This document shows positions 35,641 through 43,721 of a DNA stretch of 54,826 nucleotides, in pieces. The stretch is from Synergistaceae bacterium (GTDB taxonomy: Bacteria; Synergistota; Synergistia; Synergistales; Synergistaceae). Below the pieces are notes generated by a model. The model did no database searches and was not told where the DNA came from. It saw only the letters and a program-made list of their open reading frames with translations. The DNA lies in NCBI GenBank assembly GCA_031258255.1, contig JAIRNC010000001.1, forward strand, positions 1 to 54,826, in the 5' to 3' direction. A program made the translations under genes and the position numbers. Every line of letters begins with the position of its first letter. Position 1 is the first letter of the stretch.

Positions 35641-38514
35641 TCAGTCGCCCGCCTCCTGCCCTGCGCCGTCCAGGGAGGGGATATCGAAAAAACGGGAGCG
35701 CTCAGCCCGTCTGCATATCGTCATCCAGGGGCAGTCCGGGCAATTTTCGGAGTCGTAGTTCGCCGCGAACTCCCCGGAAGCCGCTATGGAGTCGATACCG
35801 GCCATGCAGTCCAGCGCCAGCGTCATCTTTGCGTCCAGCCCTTCGTCCCGGGACTTCGACGCGCCCTTGTAGACGTTCCCTATGCCCTCTCCCCAGGAGC
35901 CCCTGATCTTCCCGTCCCTGTGGCCCACGTATCCGAAGCCCGCGACAGGCTGCCCGGCTCGTTCCAGCATGACGGCGTATGCCGCGAGCTGGAGGCTGTC
36001 CTTGTATCGGTCGCTTGCGCCGAGCTTGTAGTCCAGTATCACCGCCCCGACGCCCTTCCATATGTCGATCCTGTCAGCCCGGCCCGCGACTGCTACGTTT
36101 TCCAGCTCAAGAGGCCCTAGGGCGTGCTCGAACAGGGTGTCCTTCCTCACGAGGCCGGCACCGGCCGCCCTCGCCTCGGCTTCGTCCTGCGCGATTGCGG
36201 CAATCGCCATCGCATCCCGCATCTCCGCCCTCACTGCCCGTGCGGCTCGGTCGCGCAGGCCGGGGTACTTCCCCTCCAGATCGGACACCATGCCGTCCCA
36301 CTCGGCCATGAGGACAGAGTGAAGCGGCAGCGAGCGGCCTCTGCCCAGGTAAAAGCCCCAGACCATGCGCCACATGTCGTGGACGACGGTACCCTGAAAG
36401 GCGCGGTCGAACAGACCCACGTCGTCCTGTGGCTCCTCGAACCTGGCGATATGGCCGCACCAGTAAGCGAAGGGGCAATCTGCGAACGCATCCAACGCGC
36501 TCGCCGACACCCTGAGCCTTTGCCGCTTGCCCTGGGCGTCGCGCGCCTCCCCTGCGATGCTCCTGGCTGACCTGGGGAATCTGCCCCGGCGTGCCCTGGG
36601 CTGACCAGAAACTGCCTCGCCGGCTTGCGTCCCCGAAATTTCGCCCACGACTGCCCAGGCTGGCCCTCCTGGCGGGCCGCCGTCGAGCAAAGACGCCATA
36701 AAGGGGGAATCGCCCCGTTCCCTGCCCTGCGAGTCCAGTTCAGCCCTCGTGGCCAGAGTGGCCGCCTCCCCCAGCGAGAGCAGCCGACGGAACATGGCCT
36801 CCTTCTGCTCCCTCTTTTCGCGCATCGTGGGGAGGTGGACTGGCTCGACCGCGCAGACAGGGTCGTCGTCGCGCCGCGACGCGGCCTGATCGTCTGGCCT
36901 GTTGACGCGCTCCCTCAGCTCCTGGCCCAAAAGCGGAGGTTCGGAGGGCGCGCCTGGATACGTGGACGGGTCGATATCCGTCATTATCCAGAGCTTGTGT
37001 GAAACCAGCACGGGCGGCGGCGAGTCGTAGAGGGAGACTGCGCCCTTCATGGGCTGAGGGAGCGCCGTCACTGCCTCCTCTGCCCAGTCGGACAAAAAGC
37101 CTATGGCCTCAGCGCCACGGAACCTCACCAGCCCTGCCTCCCCAAGGGGCGGGGTGAGCTCGGCGATCATCCGGAGCTTCTGCTCCAGTTCGAGGCGAGA
37201 GGAGGCCAGGGCCCGGACGGCGAAATCGACGGACTCGTCGCCCGCTGCTTCCTCCGCGAGACGCCTTTCCCAGCCTTCGACGTACAGTGTCAGGAGCGCC
37301 GCCAACAGCTCCTCCGGCGTATGCCCGCCCTCTTGGTCGATGTATGCGCAAAAGGCGGCAGATCTTTCAATGAGCGAGAGGCAGCCAGTATCGCCTGATA
37401 CAGCGCGCCGCCAGGCCTCTAAGCCCTCTGGCGGGAAGCAGGGCCTCTGCCCTGGCTTATGGGCCGTACCGTAAACGCCGTTCAGGTCGGCACGTCCGTT
37501 TGGGCTGGCGCTGTCCAAGCCACCAGCGCCTACGGTACGCAGGAGGGCATACGTCTGCCTCGCCGGCCAGTTGAGCCTATAGGCTTCCCACGCGCGCCTA
37601 GCCAGCTCGATGATGCCGGTCAGGGCGACGGGCGTTTCAGACCTAGACTGATACGGCACACCGTGTTTCTTGAGCGCCGCAGACAAGAGAGGCAGGCCGT
37701 CGTGCGGGACGAGGACGCCGATGTCGTCCAAAATTTCACGCCAGTCCACCGCCGCTAAGGCAGAGAGCGACTCACAGAGCGCCCCTTCCCCTCTGGAAGC
37801 GTCCGCTAGCTCGCAAGCGATACGCTCGTACTGAGCGAAGGCGTCTTGCCCCTTCATCGTGATCACAGCCGCCTTCCGCGCTCCGACAGGCTTTACTGCG
37901 TCCCCCAGCTGCGCCGATATGTCGCGGAAGCCCTCGATGCCCGTCTCAGGCATGAAGAACTCCATCTTCTGCCCGAGACGCCGCAGCGTCCTCACCAGCT
38001 TAAGCTGCGAGCCGGTAAAGGAGAGGAACCCGACCCAGCAGATGACGGCCCCTGTGAGACAGTCAGGGAGGCCGCGCCCCAGCGAGCCGGACAGGAGCGA
38101 CGGTATCTGCGAGTTGTCGGCCAGCCCGTTTGACTCAAGGTAAAGGAGGTAATCCGAGTAGAGCCTGTACAGCAGGTCCGCGTCGTCTGGCTCTCCCAGA
38201 AGCCTGTCCGGAGGTACGCCCTCCAGCAGGAGCTCGCGCACGGCCTCGCTCAGGACGTCGACGAACCCCCTCCTGCGGATCCCTCCAGGGACGCGCGCGC
38301 CACCAGCGTCGAGCTCCTTTATACAGGCATCGATGACGTATTTCAGTATCAGCCTGTGATCCGGCGGATCCACCTGACGCCGCAACTCTCCCTCGGGGAC
38401 GAGGCGGGCGTACATCTCCGACCAGCTCCATATATCGGGCCTATCGCCCCAAAAGCCGCTCTCTGCCCCCAGCGCGTCCATCAGCGCGTCGGAAGAGGAG
38501 AGGGAGGGGAGCAT
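35641..38514 (-). CDS. addB: AddB-like PD-(D/E)XK exonuclease subunit
   Basis: A protein of at least 957 residues, the partner of AddA. The N-terminal two thirds are a helicase-like fold without a visible Walker A. The C-terminal nuclease domain has ALDAFADCPFAYWCG, GRADRIDIWKG and VILDYKLGAS, and ends with CPDCPWMTIC (CX2CX5C), the Fe-S nuclease pattern. ATG at 38514 follows a GGAGG site. However, the same frame is open 39 codons further up, and GYVKPGALASALKELKAGGGRIIY there looks like a natural AddB start, though no ATG, GTG or TTG is available in it. It is shorter than Bacillus AddB (1166). Confidence 0.87.
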   Translation of the reverse strand: MLPSLSSSDALMDALGAESGFWGDRPDIWSWSEMYARLVPEGELRRQVDPPDHRLILKYVIDACIKELDAGGARVPGGIRRRGFVDVLSEAVRELLLEGVPPDRLLGEPDDADLLYRLYSDYLLYLESNGLADNSQIPSLLSGSLGRGLPDCLTGAVICWVGFLSFTGSQLKLVRTLRRLGQKMEFFMPETGIEGFRDISAQLGDAVKPVGARKAAVITMKGQDAFAQYERIACELADASRGEGALCESLSALAAVDWREILDDIGVLVPHDGLPLLSAALKKHGVPYQSRSETPVALTGIIELARRAWEAYRLNWPARQTYALLRTVGAGGLDSASPNGRADLNGVYGTAHKPGQRPCFPPEGLEAWRRAVSGDTGCLSLIERSAAFCAYIDQEGGHTPEELLAALLTLYVEGWERRLAEEAAGDESVDFAVRALASSRLELEQKLRMIAELTPPLGEAGLVRFRGAEAIGFLSDWAEEAVTALPQPMKGAVSLYDSPPPVLVSHKLWIMTDIDPSTYPGAPSEPPLLGQELRERVNRPDDQAASRRDDDPVCAVEPVHLPTMREKREQKEAMFRRLLSLGEAATLATRAELDSQGRERGDSPFMASLLDGGPPGGPAWAVVGEISGTQAGEAVSGQPRARRGRFPRSARSIAGEARDAQGKRQRLRVSASALDAFADCPFAYWCGHIARFEEPQDDVGLFDRAFQGTVVHDMWRMVWGFYLGRGRSLPLHSVLMAEWDGMVSDLEGKYPGLRDRAARAVRAEMRDAMAIAAIAQDEAEARAAGAGLVRKDTLFEHALGPLELENVAVAGRADRIDIWKGVGAVILDYKLGASDRYKDSLQLAAYAVMLERAGQPVAGFGYVGHRDGKIRGSWGEGIGNVYKGASKSRDEGLDAKMTLALDCMAGIDSIAASGEFAANYDSENCPDCPWMTICRRAERSRFFDIPSLDGAGQEAGD

Positions 38515-38631
38515 GTAGATGATCCTCCCCCCCCCAGCTTTCAGCTCTTTGAGCGCGGACGCGAGCGCGCCCGGTTTTACATAGCCGTACAGCTTACCCC
38601 TCCGCGTCCGGGCGTGGCGACTGCCCTGTGT

Positions 38632-39414
38632 TCAATCGGAGATAAATGGGTTTGAGAGCGTCCCAATCCCGTCTATTTCTATATCCACCACGTCGCCGGG
38701 CTTTACGCGCCCGACCCCCGAGGGCGTCCCGGTGGCGATCACGTCCCCCGGCTCCAGCGTGGCGAACCTGCTGATGTAGGATATTATCTGGCGGATCGGG
38801 AAGATCATGCTGGAGATCGTGTCCTGCTGCACGACGCTGCCGTTCAGGCGCGTCGTGAGCTTCGTGTCGTCCGGGAGCTTGTCAGTCACAAGTATGGCAG
38901 GCCCGAAGGGGCCGAACGTGTCGAAGCCCTTCGCCCTTATCCAGTGGTTGTCCTTCTGTAGGTCGCGGGCCGTGACGTCGTTGTAGCACGAATACCCCTT
39001 TACGCACGACATCGCCTCGAACTCCGTGACGTTGCGCGCTTTCTTGCCGATCACCACGGCAAGCTCCCCCTCGTAATCGACCCGCCCGACCCACTCCGGG
39101 ACGCGCACAGGGTCGCCGCCCCCAACTACGGAGGTGCGCGGCTTCATGAATATGAGCGGCTCGCGCGGCGGCTCGTGTCCCATCTCCCTCATGTGGCTCG
39201 CGTAGTTTACGCCGACGCACCAGACTTTCGTCGGGATTATCGGCGGCAGGAATTTTATGCGATCCACCGGGAAGCTCATCCTCATGTCGGAGAGGTCGCT
39301 AAAGAGATCACCCTCCACGATATCGACCATATTGCCCCTTATCGAGCCGTTGTATGTCCTGTTGTCCACGCTGAACCGGCAAAACTTCTTTAAATTAGCC
39401 TTTGAATCCATCAT
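38632..39414 (-). CDS. Fumarylacetoacetate hydrolase (FAH) family protein
   Basis: A 260-residue FAH-family hydrolase/decarboxylase. It has the metal-site pattern (DYEGELAVVIGKKAR with the paired Glu), CVGVNYASHMREMG, YSCYNDVTARDLQ, KGFDTFGPFGP, and the final TGTPSGVGRVKPGDVVDIEIDGIG. Relatives hydrolyse acylpyruvates or decarboxylate oxaloacetate; substrate cannot be told from sequence. An oxaloacetate or acylpyruvate link to the carboxyltransferase in the same block is possible. The malY-type gene is 16 bases upstream. Confidence 0.93.
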   Translation of the reverse strand: MMDSKANLKKFCRFSVDNRTYNGSIRGNMVDIVEGDLFSDLSDMRMSFPVDRIKFLPPIIPTKVWCVGVNYASHMREMGHEPPREPLIFMKPRTSVVGGGDPVRVPEWVGRVDYEGELAVVIGKKARNVTEFEAMSCVKGYSCYNDVTARDLQKDNHWIRAKGFDTFGPFGPAILVTDKLPDDTKLTTRLNGSVVQQDTISSMIFPIRQIISYISRFATLEPGDVIATGTPSGVGRVKPGDVVDIEIDGIGTLSNPFISD

Positions 39415-39430
39415 GTTGCATCCCCTTCAC

Positions 39431-40600
39431 TTAAAAATTAAAGGCGCTCCCTATCCTGTCCAGCCCTTCCTCCAGCGTACCCCTTGGGCAGCCTATGTTG
39501 AGGCGCGCGAACGCATCGTAATCACCGCCGAAAGCGATGCCGGGATTCAGCGCGACGCGGGCCTTTTGCACGAGCACGTCCTGGAGCTCCTTGCCGCTCA
39601 GGCCGTATCCCCGGAAATCAAGCCAGGAGATGAACGTCCCCTCCTGGTGCTTCATCTTAACATCAGGCAGACGCTCCCGCAAAAATTTCACGACCAGATC
39701 CCTGTTGGAGCTGAGGTAGGCCGTGAGGCTGTCGAGCCACGGCGCGCCCTTGCTGTATGCCGCCTCCAGGGCCGCCAGGGCCATCATGTTAATCTCCGAG
39801 CAGTGTACGGAAACGAGGGCTTTTTGCATCCGAGCGGCGATCTTTTTGTCCTTCGACAGCCAGGCCGACCCGCAGAGGCCAGCCAGGTTGAACGTCTTGC
39901 TGGGCGCCATGAAAATGATGGACCAAGGCGCTGACTCCGGTGCCGCGAGCTGGAACGGCACGTGCCTCGCGCCGTCGAACGTTATGTCGTGATGGATCTC
40001 GTCGGAGAGGACGACGACACCGCGCTCCACGCAGATTTCAGCGAGACGCCACAGCTCGTCCGCCCGCCAGACCCTGCCTACGGGATTGTGCGGGCTGCAC
40101 AGTAGCATCGCCTTCACGTCCGGCGTGAGGACGCGGCGCAGGTTGTCGTAGTCCATCTCGTAGCCGTCCGCCGTCTCCATGAGGGGGTTCTCCACCACTG
40201 CCCTGTCATTTCTCCTGATGAGGGAGAAGAACTGCGGGTACACTGGCGTTTGGATCACGACCCCGTCCCCAGGCGCCGTAAACGCCTGCAAGGCCACGCT
40301 GAGAGACGTTATGATGCCAGGCGAGAAGCCGACATCGGAGGCATCCACGCTGAAGCAGTGCCTGGTCGCAAGCCAGTCGACGACGGACTCGCGGGCGGAA
40401 TCCGTCATCAACGGGTAGCCGTACACGCCCGACTCGACCTTTTCGCGGAGGGCCTCGATGATCTCGGGCGCGGCTTTGAAATCCATGTCAGCCACCCAGA
40501 AGGCCAAGAGGTCGTCCCTGCCGAAAACAGGCGCCATGTTATCCCACTTTTCGCAACCGGTTCCCCTTCGGTCGATTGGAGCGTCAAAATCGTAGGCCAC
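39431..40600 (-). CDS. MalY/PatB-type PLP aminotransferase / cystathionine beta-lyase
   Basis: A 389-residue fold-type I PLP enzyme of the MalY/PatB group. It opens with DAPIDRRGTGCEKWD, then FWVADMDFKAAPEI, the conserved CSPHNPVGRVW, SDEIHHDI and the PLP-Lys motif APSKTFNLAGL. Enzymes of this type cleave cystathionine or other C-S bonds to pyruvate, ammonia and a thiol. GTG at 40600 is chosen because GGAGG lies 7 bases upstream; the ATG at 40618 would place that site inside the gene. It is the first gene of the minus-strand block. Confidence 0.93.
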   Translation of the reverse strand: MAYDFDAPIDRRGTGCEKWDNMAPVFGRDDLLAFWVADMDFKAAPEIIEALREKVESGVYGYPLMTDSARESVVDWLATRHCFSVDASDVGFSPGIITSLSVALQAFTAPGDGVVIQTPVYPQFFSLIRRNDRAVVENPLMETADGYEMDYDNLRRVLTPDVKAMLLCSPHNPVGRVWRADELWRLAEICVERGVVVLSDEIHHDITFDGARHVPFQLAAPESAPWSIIFMAPSKTFNLAGLCGSAWLSKDKKIAARMQKALVSVHCSEINMMALAALEAAYSKGAPWLDSLTAYLSSNRDLVVKFLRERLPDVKMKHQEGTFISWLDFRGYGLSGKELQDVLVQKARVALNPGIAFGGDYDAFARLNIGCPRGTLEEGLDRIGSAFNF

Positions 40601-40645
40601 GAAATTTCCTCCAGACATAATAAGAATGCGTAAAATCCAGCAAAG

Positions 40646-40673
40646 CAGATACTACCAAATAAACGCCCGTCAA
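40646..40673 (-). promoter_or_regulatory. Weak candidate promoter for the malY-FAH-addBA block
   Basis: On the minus strand TTGACG (40673-40668) and TATCTG (40651-40646) are spaced 16 bases, about 46 bases before the GTG start. The -10 is poor. No other better site is seen between the divergent genes on this strand. Confidence 0.3.
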
Positions 40674-40766
40674 ATCAATGGCAATTGGCAAAAATCGCGC
40701 GGGCAGGATGGAAAACGGGAGCAAATCCGCATCCAGTCAAAATAAAATCTGGCCGGTTCCTGAACA

Positions 40767-40795
40767 TTGACTTAACCCCGAAAAGATAGTATCAT
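40767..40795 (+). promoter_or_regulatory. Promoter of the nickel transporter operon
   Basis: TTGACT (40767-40772) and TATCAT (40790-40795) are spaced 17 bases. Transcription would begin near 40802, leaving a leader of about 140 bases before nikK. Confidence 0.7.
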
Positions 40796-40827
40796 TTTTA
40801 GCACGGGGTGTCATGAAGATATTCGCG

Positions 40828-40880
40828 TTGCCATGAAGGCGATGCCCGGCGCAGAAGCGTCAGGGGTCGCCCTGTTTTTT
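40828..40880 (+). promoter_or_regulatory. Structured leader with terminator hairpin ahead of nikK (attenuator or riboswitch-like)
   Basis: The leader has a terminator-type hairpin, GGCGA (40838-40842) pairing TCGCC (40867-40871) with inner CCC/GGG and CGC/GCG pairs, followed by TTTTTT at 40875-40880. A competing hairpin, TTGCC (40828-40832) with the same GGCGA, would break it. No gene ends upstream on this strand, so the terminator makes sense only as an attenuator of the transporter. I cannot match it to a known riboswitch class by eye; nickel, cobalt or cobalamin would be logical ligands. Confidence 0.6.
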
Positions 40881-40942
40881 GTTGGGGCGTGAATCGTGAT
40901 CGGTATGGTAACACAAAAACAAACACAGGGGTGACGAACGTT

Positions 40943-41728
40943 ATGCGCAAAATATTTATTGCTGCAGTGTTTTTTTGGGCGCTTTTCGCGGTGCCTGCCT
41001 TTGCCCATGAACTCATTCTAAAGCCGGCGAAGTTTACGGCGCAAAAGGGCGAGGAGCTTCCGATCGAGCTTCAGTCGACGCATATATTCATCGTAAAGGA
41101 AGAGGTCGAGGATATTTCGCGCATCACGGCGGGGATCTTCCAGGGCGGGAAGCTCGTCCCGAGCGCCCTCAAGCCCAACGAGCCCGATCTTCGCATCGAT
41201 TTTTCCGTCAAGATCCCGGACGACAGCTCCTCGTCGATCATAATGGCGAATAAAACCGGCGATATATGGTCCGTCACGCCGGACGGCTGGGTTGCCGGTA
41301 CCCGCAAGTCGCTGGAAGACAAGGGCATAAAGGTGACGAGGGCGTCTATGACGGATAAGTTCGTAAAGGCCATAATCAACGCGTCCGCGTCAGATAAAAA
41401 TTTCGCGACAGTCGTCGGACAGGAATTAGAGATAGTTCCCGTCACGAACCCGGCAAGCGCGAAGACAGGGCAGTACTTCAAGGTCAAGGTGCTTTTCAAT
41501 GGCCAGCCCGCCGCCATGCCGGTATTCGCGACTTACGACGGGTTTGTAAAGGAATACGAGAACACATACGCGTATTACACTGAGTCTGACACCGACGGCA
41601 TCGCGAACATAAAAATAACGTCGCCGGGGCTCTGGATCATCAGGGCGTCGAAGGACAACGAGCCCGGCGTGCCGGGCGAATACGACACGCGGTCTATCCG
41701 CTCCATACTCACGATACAGGTGAAATAA
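40943..41728 (+). CDS. nikK: NikK-type periplasmic component of a nickel ECF transporter (DUF4198)
   Basis: A 261-residue exported protein: a signal peptide RKIFIAAVFFWALFAVPAFA is followed by HELILKPAKF, so a His sits at the mature N-terminus as is usual for this family. The body is a beta-rich DUF4198 domain with GDIWSVTPDGW and YYTESDTDGIANI. In nickel/cobalt ECF systems such accessory proteins help metal capture. The ATG at 40943 follows AGGGGTGA; the open frame from 40889 lacks a site. It is the first gene of the operon and is preceded by the structured leader. Confidence 0.88.
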   Translation: MRKIFIAAVFFWALFAVPAFAHELILKPAKFTAQKGEELPIELQSTHIFIVKEEVEDISRITAGIFQGGKLVPSALKPNEPDLRIDFSVKIPDDSSSSIIMANKTGDIWSVTPDGWVAGTRKSLEDKGIKVTRASMTDKFVKAIINASASDKNFATVVGQELEIVPVTNPASAKTGQYFKVKVLFNGQPAAMPVFATYDGFVKEYENTYAYYTESDTDGIANIKITSPGLWIIRASKDNEPGVPGEYDTRSIRSILTIQVK

Positions 41729-41731
41729 CCG

Positions 41732-42373
41732 ATGCAATCGAAGGGCCGGGGACAGATGAGGTCATTCGCTAGGCATAGCGGCGATCTGGCGGGAGACGTG
41801 TCCGTCTCCTCTCGAACTCTAAAAACGGTGGGCCAAATCCACCGTGTAAAAGAGGGGGCGCCTGTCCCCTTTAGAGGCGCGTGCCTTCCCAAAAAGGCGC
41901 TTGAGCACAGGTCTGCGATCTGCATCTGCCTTCTCGTCCCGGTCCTTTTATTGGCAAGCCCCGACAGCGCGCGGGCGCACGGGGTGGGTTACAGGCAAGC
42001 CGTAAAAAGCGCCGTCGCGATAGAATTTTATTATTCGACGGGCGAGACGATGGCTTATGAGGAATTTCGCGTATACTCGCCGCAGGACGACAAAAACACG
42101 TACCAGTCGGGGCGCACTGACGAGTTCGGGCGCTGTTCCTTCGTGCCGGAAAGCCCGGGGACGTGGCGCGTCGTCGTAAGCGACATGGAGGGTCACAGAG
42201 CGGAGGCCTCCATACCCATACCCGAGGAGTTTTTCGACGGCGGCGGGGACCCGCGCCCCATCGCCGTCGAATCTCCGATGCCGGAGGGGCTGGATCTTTA
42301 CCTACGCGCGGCGCTAGGGGTGAGCGTCCTGTTCAACGCAGCCGCCGCAGTCAGGCTCAGGAAATGCATGTAA
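41732..42373 (+). CDS. nikL: NikL-type accessory membrane protein of the nickel transporter
   Basis: From about residue 57 the protein reads as a normal NikL-type component: a signal/anchor (SAICICLLVPVLLLASPDSARA), then HGVGYRQAV with His at the mature start, an SDxEGH-type beta domain (DEFGRCSFVPESPGTWRVVVSD) and a C-terminal membrane helix. The first roughly 50 residues are unlike any signal peptide and are encoded by a hairpin-rich insert (41748-41880). No better in-frame ATG exists after it, so the true start is uncertain: 41732, 41756 or an internal GTG. It overlaps nikM by 10 bases. Confidence 0.75.
   Translation: MQSKGRGQMRSFARHSGDLAGDVSVSSRTLKTVGQIHRVKEGAPVPFRGACLPKKALEHRSAICICLLVPVLLLASPDSARAHGVGYRQAVKSAVAIEFYYSTGETMAYEEFRVYSPQDDKNTYQSGRTDEFGRCSFVPESPGTWRVVVSDMEGHRAEASIPIPEEFFDGGGDPRPIAVESPMPEGLDLYLRAALGVSVLFNAAAAVRLRKCM
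41748..41880. repeat. Hairpin-rich palindromic element inserted in the 5' part of nikL
   Basis: Outer inverted repeats GGGGACAG (41748-41755) and CTGTCCCC (41862-41869) enclose three perfect hairpins. These are CGCTA/TAGCG with loop GGCA (41767-41780), GGAGACG/CGTCTCC with loop TGTC (41792-41809) and ACGGTGG/CCACCGT with a 7-base loop (41825-41845). A further GCGCC/GGCGC pair spans 41858-41880. The element has no stop in the nikL frame. It resembles REP/MITE-type non-autonomous elements with GGGGACAG ends. Confidence 0.7.
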
Positions 42374-42975
42374 GCGAAGGCTTCCTGGGGCCGCAGGTTC
42401 TCGCGGCAGGGTGGGCGGTAACTGCGGCGGGAGTGGCATGGGGGCTAAAAAAGATGGACGAGGGCGAGATCGTCCGCGTGTCCATGGCCTCGTCGGTATT
42501 TTTCCTGGCCTCGCTGGTCAACGTCAAGGTCGGCCCCAGCTCGGCCCATCTGTCCCTCATAGGGCCCGTGGGGCTGATACTCGGGTGGTCGGCGTTTCCC
42601 GCCATATTCACGGCCCTTTTGCTTCAGGCCGTGCTGTTTCAGTTCGGAGGGCTTCTGGTCTTGGGCGCGAACTGCGCGGCTATGGCCCTCCCCGCCGTGC
42701 TCGCCCACATAGTCTTTGGCTCGTTTGTCCGTGGAGCGAACGACAAAATAGCCGCCGCTGCCTCGTTTTTCGCCGGCGCCTTTGCCGTGCTGGCTAGCGC
42801 TTGCATAGTCGGGCTGCTGCTCTTTTTCTCCGACCGAGAGATGGCGCTTACGGCTAAGACGATCTTTGCGGCCCATCTGCCGCTGTCGGCCGTCGAGGGG
42901 GCTGTGACGCTCTTCATGGCTCTTTTCCTGAGGCGCACGTTCCCAGACGTCCTGAGAGGGGCGGGCCAGCGATGA
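42364..42975 (+). CDS. nikM: Nickel/cobalt ECF substrate-binding membrane protein NikM/CbiM
   Basis: A 203-residue S-component with about six membrane helices. It starts MHVSEGFLG; in CbiM/NikM the N-terminal Met-His2 folds in and ligates the metal. Conserved NVKVGPSSAHLSLIGPVGLILG and the AHLPLSAVEGAVT segment are present, including family His residues. The ATG at 42364 overlaps the nikL end by 10 bases. The longer open frame from 42163 is only a shadow of nikL. Presence of NikK/NikL instead of CbiN favours nickel. Confidence 0.94.
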   Translation: MHVSEGFLGPQVLAAGWAVTAAGVAWGLKKMDEGEIVRVSMASSVFFLASLVNVKVGPSSAHLSLIGPVGLILGWSAFPAIFTALLLQAVLFQFGGLLVLGANCAAMALPAVLAHIVFGSFVRGANDKIAAAASFFAGAFAVLASACIVGLLLFFSDREMALTAKTIFAAHLPLSAVEGAVTLFMALFLRRTFPDVLRGAGQR

Positions 42976-43721
42976 TATTAAGCGGCATCCGCGTCTGCTG
43001 CGATGCTGGCTCTGAATCCAGGCTCGACGCGCTGGACGCCCGGTGCAGGGTCGTCTGCGCATTTTTTACCGCGTTTCTGCTGGCCTCGCTCCGGGACACA
43101 GCGTCGCTCTTAGCCGCAAGCCTGTTGCCGGCCATGCTCCTGTGCGTCGACGGCCTGCGCGGCGCGGAGGACCTGGCGCGGCGTCTGCTGCCCCTGAACG
43201 GCGTGAGCGTCCTGGTCGTCCTCTTCCTGCCATTGACCTATCCTGGCGAACGGGTATTTTACCTCTTCTCGGAGAGGGGGCTGTTCATGTCCTTCATTAT
43301 CATATGGAAGCTCAACCTGATATCCGCCGTCCTCCTCAAACTCGTCGCCTCTATGGGAATGACGCGCTTGAGCGGCGCGCTGGAGGGGCTAGGCGTCCCT
43401 CTCAAGCTGAGATCGTTGCTGCTGCTTACGACGCGGTGCGTATTCCTGCTGGGTGAGCGTTTCAGCACAATCTGCCGGGCGCTCGACCTCAGGGCGGGCG
43501 ACGCCTCCGGATTTCCCGTCTGCCGGGCCTTTGCCTACATGGTCGGCACGACGCTCATCCACAGCTCCGACAGGGCAGAGCGGTCCGTCTTAGCCATCGG
43601 CTGCAGGGGCGGGCTTTCGGGCTTCGCCGGGCTTGCGTCGTCTCGCTGGACTTGGAGGGAACCAGCCTTCTGCCTCCTGTTCGTCATAAACTCGGCATTT
43701 ATCCTCATGGCCTCATTATAA
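42972..43721 (+). CDS. nikQ: ECF transporter transmembrane component NikQ/CbiQ
   Basis: A 249-residue T-component with about five to six membrane helices. It starts with a short region rich in Asp/Arg (SRLDALDARCRVV) and has the coupling-helix motifs ICRALDLRAG and LAIGCRGGLSG, which stand for the two Ala-Arg-Gly-type motifs that contact the ATPase. It couples NikO ATP hydrolysis to NikM. Start overlaps nikM by four bases (ATGA), and nikO follows immediately after the stop. Confidence 0.93.
   Translation: MILSGIRVCCDAGSESRLDALDARCRVVCAFFTAFLLASLRDTASLLAASLLPAMLLCVDGLRGAEDLARRLLPLNGVSVLVVLFLPLTYPGERVFYLFSERGLFMSFIIIWKLNLISAVLLKLVASMGMTRLSGALEGLGVPLKLRSLLLLTTRCVFLLGERFSTICRALDLRAGDASGFPVCRAFAYMVGTTLIHSSDRAERSVLAIGCRGGLSGFAGLASSRWTWREPAFCLLFVINSAFILMASL

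Noticed and set aside
42163-42363. Upstream extension of the nikM frame
   Set aside because: The extension lies inside nikL in another frame; the conserved MHVSEGF start at 42364 is the known functional N-terminus of the family.
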